This document shows, piece by piece, positions 58,111 to 64,000 of a DNA stretch of 64,000 nucleotides. This DNA comes from Camellia lanceoleosa. Taxonomy: Eukaryota; Streptophyta; Magnoliopsida; Ericales; Theaceae. The notes under the pieces were generated by a model. The model had not been told where the DNA came from, made no database searches, and saw only the letters and a program-made list of their open reading frames with translations. The stretch is from the NCBI GenBank assembly GCA_025200525.1, contig CM045759.1, forward strand, positions 1,488,001 to 1,552,000, read 5' to 3'. How positions within the stretch are numbered: the stretch's first letter is position 1; each line of letters opens with the position of its first letter. The translations under genes and the position numbers were made by a program.

Positions 58111-58116
58111 GGGGGG
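58060..58116 (+). repeat. T30 then G27 homopolymers
   Basis: A T run (58060-58089) is directly followed by a G run (58090-58116). Lengths may be affected by sequencing error. Confidence 0.85.
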
Positions 58117-59095
58117 TTGGGTGTGTCGCCTATCTTGCAACCACAGGGCCAATCATATAGGAATTCTGCTACGTTGGCACAACTTGCCATCAGTCGGAAA
58201 ACTATCATGCACCTCTAATTAATATGTATTTACCATTTTTAGGTTTTTTTTTAAATCAAAAAATACGAAGCATAAGTTAAAAGTATCTTTTTTTTTTTTA
58301 AATTTTAAAATAATTAATTTTTTAAAATTATTTAAATTATTTCTATTTAATCAGGGCTGGGCTTGAGCCCCCAAATTTCATCAAATTAAGCACCTCCATA
58401 TAATTTTAATTCTTACGTTATTAGGTTTAAAAATAAAAAAGCTCAAATCAACCAATTTAACTTTACAATCCAAATTAAAGGTATTTAAATTTCATTTAAT
58501 TTGGTTTCAAATTTGAGTAAAAATTTTGATTTGATATAAATTATTCTAACCTTTCATCAAGTTTTTGTCAACATTTATTTTTTAAATTGTTCTCTTTTTT
58601 TTTTAATCAAATTTAATGGAAAAAATCATCTCCAATGCTTTATCTTTTTAAATTTTCATCGAATTTAAATTTAATGAATTCTCAATCTGATAAAAAAATA
58701 TTTCTCCTTTAATTTAATAAACATTTAATAAAAAGGTTGGGCCAACTTAAATGACTCAAAAAACTTATATTTATAGATCATATTTGATATAGCTCTATAT
58801 TTATAGATCATATTCAGGTCTTGTTTGGGAAGAGAATTAAGTTAAAACAGCTCATTAAAAGATAAAATATCATATCTAATCTATAATTATTTTATTTTTT
58901 CTCTCATAACTATCAAATCAACTACAAAAAAATGCCAATCAACTTTCCAAACATAATTTTTTTAGTCATGCTAAAATAGTTAAAAAGTCAAAAAGTCACT
59001 ATAAGTTGTTACATCACTCTCTTTACTTTTTTATACATTTTTTTTCGTAAAAAATCAAACAGTTACTAAAATAGTCTGTTCTTAAATGAGGTCTT
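58117..59095. other. AT-rich stretch; no gene seen
   Basis: No exon is supported. Around 58820-59095, GGTCTTGTTTGGGAAGAGAA, CTAAAATAGTTAAAAAGTCA and AAATGAGGTCTT are reminiscent of the Tourist-like family. They may be an older, diverged member. Confidence 0.45.
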
Positions 59096-59617
59096 ATTGG
59101 TGTAGTTCGACTTTTTCGCGCCCCCTTTCAGAAAGTTTGAAAGAAAGCCTTACAGTTCGAACTCTCACAGTTCTGAATCTAAGCTCACAAGTGCAATGTA
59201 AAATTGATAAACACCAAAGAGTCCAAATCTAGCAAATCATTTGAAAAATCAATTTTTGAATAAAAAATGGCAAAATTAGACTGTTTTGCTAGATATAAAG
59301 TTGCCACCTAAATATTTTATTTTGGAGAAATTTAGGAAACCCATGACTCATGCCAAAGCCGACGTGTCCATCATCACTAAAGTTGTTTCGGCTTGGGAAC
59401 TTAGGTACGAGAGGGGAATGTCATAAATTGAGCACCCCCGCTCGCCCGATCAAAGATCGGTCTCTACTAATCATGATATGATTTTTATCAACATTATATG
59501 CTCTTATTCCGGTTTATTAGTCTAGCATTTACTATGTGATGCGCACAAGCAAGTATAGACTAGTTTGCCTGAATTGGAACAACTCAATTTCATATTTGTT
59601 TTGCGAAAATTGTTTGA

Positions 59618-59712
59618 TTTTGCCACCTTAAGTAGGCTTAAAGTTTGCAAATTTGCCACCAAACAAAGTGGGCTTAAAGCTGTGAACTTGCCACTAGACA
59701 TAGTAGGCTTAA
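59618..59712 (+). repeat. Three-copy minisatellite (TTGCCACC...TAGGCTTAAA)
   Basis: TTTTGCCACCTTAAGTAGGC, TTTGCCACCAAACAAAGTGG and CTTGCCACTAGACATAGTAG are each followed by CTTAAA. Units are about 45 bases. Confidence 0.8.
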
Positions 59713-60240
59713 ATATACATTTGTTGAATCATTCCAACTCAAGCAACAAGCCTTCATCCACAGGCATTCAAGCAGTTTATCAAGTAAGTATTTAGCATCA
59801 TGGTAAGTATGTTAGTCATGGCAATCACTCACACTCATACAAGTATGCTAAAACACTAAAAACTCATCTAGTACTTTATGCTAAGAAGATATGAGTTAGA
59901 AAAATATGCATGATTCCTAACTATGCCAAATATCTAATGCAACACATGCAAATGCAATTAATAGGCTCGGCTACTAATATGACATATAGATCGATTTTGA
60001 TAACATACTGTTAAACACATATTCAAAGAAGTATTTAAACGACAATGCAGTTTAAATGATGAACCGAGCCTTGGTGCATGCAACACAAGATGAATGGATG
60101 CAAGCATAAGGTATGCTAATTGAAACATGTCCTTAATCTAATCATCAAAAGCGGGTAAATAAAAGAGAGAAAGACGTAGAGTTGGAAAATATACACATTA
60201 TTACATTATGCTTTCATGAAGGAGAGTTCGAATGAATAAG

Positions 60241-60440
60241 TTAGCTAACCAAGCTAAGTTAAGCTAATTAAGCTAATTAACTAATTATTACAAAACTTGA
60301 ATAAATAACTAAACTAATTAATTAATTATTACATCACTTGAAATGAATAATTAACTAATTATCTAAGCTAATTAATTAAGAAAACTAGGCTAAGCTAATT
60401 AAATATTACAACACAAACCAATTAGCTACAACTAATTAGG
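60241..60440 (+). repeat. TAATTAGCTAA-type simple repeat region
   Basis: Repeated AAGCTAATTAA, CTAATTAATTAATTATTAC and GGCTAATTAAATATTACAA phrases. Confidence 0.7.
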
Positions 60441-62245
60441 CTAATTAAATATTACAATACGATTTATTCACAACTATGATAATAATACTAATGAAACAAT
60501 TAATTGCATTCAATAAGAACATAATGGAAGATGGATGAAGGTTGCATGCGCATCACTTGAAAGCTACTCTATCTGCCCAGGCCGTCTCTGTTTCACTTTC
60601 AGCCATTGCCTTTGTTTTTTGCAAAATTGCACTGCTGGCCACACACCAAGGGCCGGCCGTGCATCACTAATAGCCGACCGGGTCTACAGATGACCGGCCG
60701 TGCATTAATTTGGTGCAAAGCTCTGTTTTTGTGTTCTGAGATGAAATTAGTGAAGATGGAGCATTCTCAAGCTCTGTTTGTTCTTCCTTCTTTCTCTGTC
60801 ATGGGAAATCCTCGAGAGTAGGTTGGAATTGATTTCAAAGCCATCAATGAGCAATATTAATGATCTCGAACTCAATTTTGGACAAAAGTTAATAAAAAGT
60901 AAAAAGTAGGACCATCCATTCCCCTTGTCATAGTATAAACTCAAAGAGGAAGGTTGCAACGCTTCAAGAATCATCAAAATGTAATTACTTAACATGTGAC
61001 AACTCTTGACACAAATAACTTGACATAACGTCCGGCCAAGTTGAGGCAATTTAAATCATTTCCTTTATGCGTGTTAATACAAGTTTTAAACCAATTTTAC
61101 TAGGCCTTGCCATTCTTTAGTCTATTTGTCCATGGTGATGTTAAAATCCTCTAAACAAGAAGTAATTTCAAACAAGAGGTTCTTCTAAAACATTAGAAAA
61201 AGACCACATCGTTGGCAATGAATCTTCGGAAAGATTAAGCCATTAAGTGGGAACCTTGTTTACATGATTCGAAACAACCTCAATTGGTTGAAATCATTCT
61301 CAAGTATGAAAGAGATGATCAATGATGGATTGATTATTAAACTTAGACTCTCAAACATGAAAATGAGTAAAAGAAAGCTATATAACAAACAACAAGTTAC
61401 ATATGCTAACTTATGAGATCACAAATATACTAAACTATGTATGAACCAATTGAAAAGGCTTGGACAACTTCAAAACAGCCCTTAATACATGAAAAACAGA
61501 GGTAGAACATGCATGAAAAGAGCTTGAAAAGCTAAACAATAAAGAAGAGAATTAAGGCTAGTAAGCAAGAATAAGGAGGGGTGGCTAACCCCTCAACTTT
61601 TGAAGCTTCAAAATATGATTTTTAGTCTTTCTAAAACTCTGAAAATCAGTGTAAATATCAAAGGAAAATAGTGGAAAATGGAAGGTTTAAGTTATAAGTA
61701 AAGGTGTAGAAAAAGCAATCTCTCTCTACCATTTTGGTAACTCTTCAAACTCAACCCCAAACACTTCAAATAAGCTCAAAACAATTCAAAACAACAAGAA
61801 CTATGAAGCAAGTGAAAGAAATGAAGGCAAAAGAGAAGAAAACAAGCTTATACCTTTCAAGGGGTAAGCTTGTTGTTGATGATTCAAACTTGGTTTTAAC
61901 TCACTCTTAAGTTTGAATTATGCTTCTCCAAGGTCAATCAAGGCTCTAGAGTAGTAAGACAAGGTTATCTATGGAGTATAGCGATGGTATAAACAAGCTA
62001 GGTTAGCTCAAAGATGACTTGCAATGGAAGAAGTAGGAGGCAAGAGCTCTCAAGGTATATATATGGTTTCTAGATTTTTGTTCAACCCTTAAAACAATCC
62101 CAGAGCTTCGTTTTTATAGAATTCGAGCTCAAAAGCTGATTGAATTCGAATCGCTGCGAATTCATAATTCAACTTTCATCATCGAGTGTATTGAACCAAG
62201 TGCCTAAGTCTTACGGGCGGCGAAAAATAGGGTGTCTACAATTGG

Positions 62246-62711
62246 TTTTTTTAGTCACATCACATTCCTACTTTTTTATACGTCTTTTCATAGTAATAAG
62301 GGTGGTTTGGGATGTTCTAAATAAGTGTACTTTTTGACTTTTTATGAAATATGGGCTAAGTTTGGGTTGGGTTTAAAATGGTGTGGTAGAGAGATGATGT
62401 GACTTAAATAAGAAGATGTGACTTAGATAAGATAGTAACTTTTTGATTTTTTGACTTTTTTAGTACATGACAAACAAAGCCTAAAAAAGAAAAAAACAAG
62501 TCATACTCAAAATAATCTGCTACCTTATTTGTCATTTTTTTTAAGTAAAACAAATTTATACGTGAACAACTAAGTTTGGCAATAGGTTTTTTTAGTTGAC
62601 TTTTTGGCTTTTTACTATTTTAACTTGGGATTGAAAGTTCATTTGGTTGACTTTTGTGGGAAAAAAAAATGATTATATTTTAGTTGTGACGTTTTATTTA
62701 TTAATTTTTTA
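62246..62711. repeat. Relics of Tourist-like sequence
   Basis: GTGTACTTTTTGACTTTTTA, TTTTTGATTTTTTGACTTTTTT and TAGTTGACTTTTTGGCTTTTT phrases, with AACTTGGGATTGAAAGT, resemble the 45329-45559 family but are diverged. No gene seen. Confidence 0.45.
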
Positions 62712-62719
62712 GTCTATTT

Positions 62720-63451
62720 TAAGGATGAGCAACGGATATACCGATCCGTCCAAACAGACCAAACTGAACCGATCAGCTACATTTTGGGCGGATGCATGAT
62801 GACGAGCGGACGGTTGCGGATTAATTTTTTCCAACCTGCCTAGTTTTGGACGGATGACAGATTTGAAGTTTCTTTGGCTGTAACCGAACCGCTAAATCGT
62901 GAATACCCTTAATAATTTATAAGAATTTGCATTTTCAATTTATTTAGATATTCTATTTGTATTTTCAATTGAAAAAGAGCTTAAATATTCTGTTGAAAAA
63001 GAGTTTTCAACTTGAATATATTTTTTGATTTTTAAATCTAACTCTAAAAATAATAAATAAATAAAAATGATATATGTTGGTTGATTTTTGTTTCCAAAAA
63101 CAAATATAGATGTAACAATACAGAGGCATACAATTTCTACTACTGCTCTGTTTATGGTTTAATGGTTTGAATTGTTTTTAAATTTTAAAAATCATAGATT
63201 GTAATACTTTATGTGGATGAGGCATACAGTGATTGTAATACTTTTTTTTAGGAAGGGCACAAGTTGAATTATGTTGCAATTTCATAAAATTTTAAACCGT
63301 CAAACTGATTCGCATCCATCCACCAATCTACTCAATTCACATTCGCCGGATTGGTGGACGGATGCGGATTGATTTTCTCCAATCCGCCAATTTGGTGAAC
63401 GGATGATGGATTAAAGATTCCGTAATCGCAACAAATCTGCGCCCACTCCTA
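62720..63451. mobile_element. hAT-like MITE (TAGGAGTGGGCGCAGAT / TAAGGATGAGCAACGGAT)
   Basis: Left end TAAGGATGAGCAACGGATAT and reverse-complemented right end TAGGAGTGGGCGCAGATTTG are inverted. The 8-bp flanks GTCTATTT (62712-62719) and GTTTATTT (63452-63459) differ at one base. Both arms have GGACGGATG/CATCCGTCC-like phrases. Middle AT-rich, no protein. Confidence 0.75.
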
Positions 63452-63459
63452 GTTTATTT

Positions 63460-64000
63460 TATCTTTTTGTATCTAATTTAATCAAAAGAAAAAAAAAAAA
63501 AAAAACATTGCCAAATAAAGCCTAAAATGATTAGGTTGACGTATTACCCCAAAAAGAAAAAAATTTGATGGGTTAAGTAATTCCGGAGTACAAGTACATG
63601 GTAATTTATAGTATTATTATTGGTAGAGAATGTGAGTAAGTGAGGTATTATGTGCCATTTTGGAAAGACACCAAAAACGCCACGTATTTGGCTTGTGAAG
63701 AAAAACGCCAGCAGCCGAAAACGCCGGGACTTGCATTTGGGAAGTGACAAAAAAGTTGCGTTGTGAAATTACCTAAATACCCTCCATGTTATCAAATTAC
63801 TTAAAATTCCAAAGTTTGGCAAGGGTATGTTGGTCATTTTATTTTGATTTGATGCCATAAATAAATATTAAACTAAAAATAAAAAAAGCTTGCTTTTTAC
63901 TAACTTTCCAAATCACCTCCAAAAAAGTTAAAAAACTTGATAAAAAGTCAAAAGTCAGTTTTTTACCAACTTTCCAAAACACCTCTATGTTAAGTGGTTG
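63460..64000. other. AT-rich end of window; no gene seen
   Basis: 63640-63740 has a moderately GC-rich AAACGCC/AACGCCAGCAGCC phrase on plus, and the last 100 bases contain AAAGTCAAAAGTCAG with CCAACTTTCCAAA, Tourist-like relics. Nothing else is supported. Confidence 0.45.

Larger units (their letters stand above)
59101..62240. mobile_element. Probable solo LTR or LTR-like element, 3.1 kb
   Basis: It begins TGTAGTTCGAC and ends GGGTGTCTACA, so the ends are TGTAG...CTACA, and it is flanked by a perfect 5-bp duplication ATTGG (59096-59100 and 62241-62245). A TG...CA boundary with a 5-bp duplication is the LTR retrotransposon signature. No internal second copy of either end, no gag-pol and no primer site was found inside, so a long solo LTR is the simplest reading. 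Inside are a minisatellite (59618-59712) and TAATTAGCTAA-type repeats (60241-60440). The TACGGGCGGCGAAAAATAGG tail resembles widespread plant retroelement ends. Confidence 0.6.

Noticed and set aside
57999..58208. Minus-strand frame with poly-Pro and poly-Lys
   Set aside because: It is only the translation of the G27 and T30 homopolymers.
1..64000. tRNA or rRNA genes
   Set aside because: No stretch with convincing tRNA A and B boxes plus foldable arms, or conserved rRNA sequence, was found by eye.

Overview
This window is AT-rich nuclear DNA of a flowering plant. It has short exons with GT-AG introns, two complete conserved eukaryotic genes, and many transposable elements of plant type. The sequence does not fix the species. 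There are no operons, plasmid features or CRISPR arrays.

Layout. (1) 1-12,000: the last three coding exons of an unrecognised plus-strand gene. Its final intron (about 9.5 kb) holds two Mutator-like fold-back elements. One of these (2641-10058) was split by a 5.8-kb minus-strand LINE (3446-9290) with a 10-bp target-site duplication (TSD). (2) 12,800-13,670: a hAT-like MITE and a hairpin MITE. (3) 14,217-20,490, minus: a complete eIF3k gene, 8 exons, 235 codons. (4) 20,500-23,000: intergenic, with a small MITE. (5) 23,029-29,913, minus: a complete KIN-7 (NACK1/NACK2, HINKEL/TETRASPORE type) kinesin gene, 14 coding exons, 932 codons. An MSA-like cell-cycle motif and a duplicated promoter block lie upstream. 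(6) 34,450-45,560: the most unusual part. A CACTA transposon (35889-44817, TSD TGT) encloses a second set of CACTA ends (36595-44480). The inner part carries genomic fragments, introns included, of at least three unrelated host genes in one orientation: a TRAIP/NOPO-like RING first exon, five consecutive exons of exocyst SEC3, and a spermidine synthase exon. (7) 46,200-64,000: transposon relics. These include an LTR plus primer-binding-site remnant, a ZIP4/SPO22 meiotic gene fragment with an in-frame stop, a palindromic array, a probable 3.1-kb solo LTR, and several hAT-like MITEs with clear 8-bp TSDs.

The two complete genes are housekeeping or cell-division genes that need not act together. 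eIF3k belongs to the eIF3 translation initiation complex. The KIN-7 kinesin is expected at the phragmoplast midzone during cytokinesis. The gene-capturing CACTA complex is the best candidate for something new: it combines a possible captured promoter and start codon with exons of three proteins in collinear order. Each fragment is broken by frameshift, stop or truncation, so it may act as a source of chimeric RNA or small RNA and is unlikely to encode a normal enzyme.

Exon limits were set by hand from splice dinucleotides, reading phase and remembered family sequences. No database search was possible.
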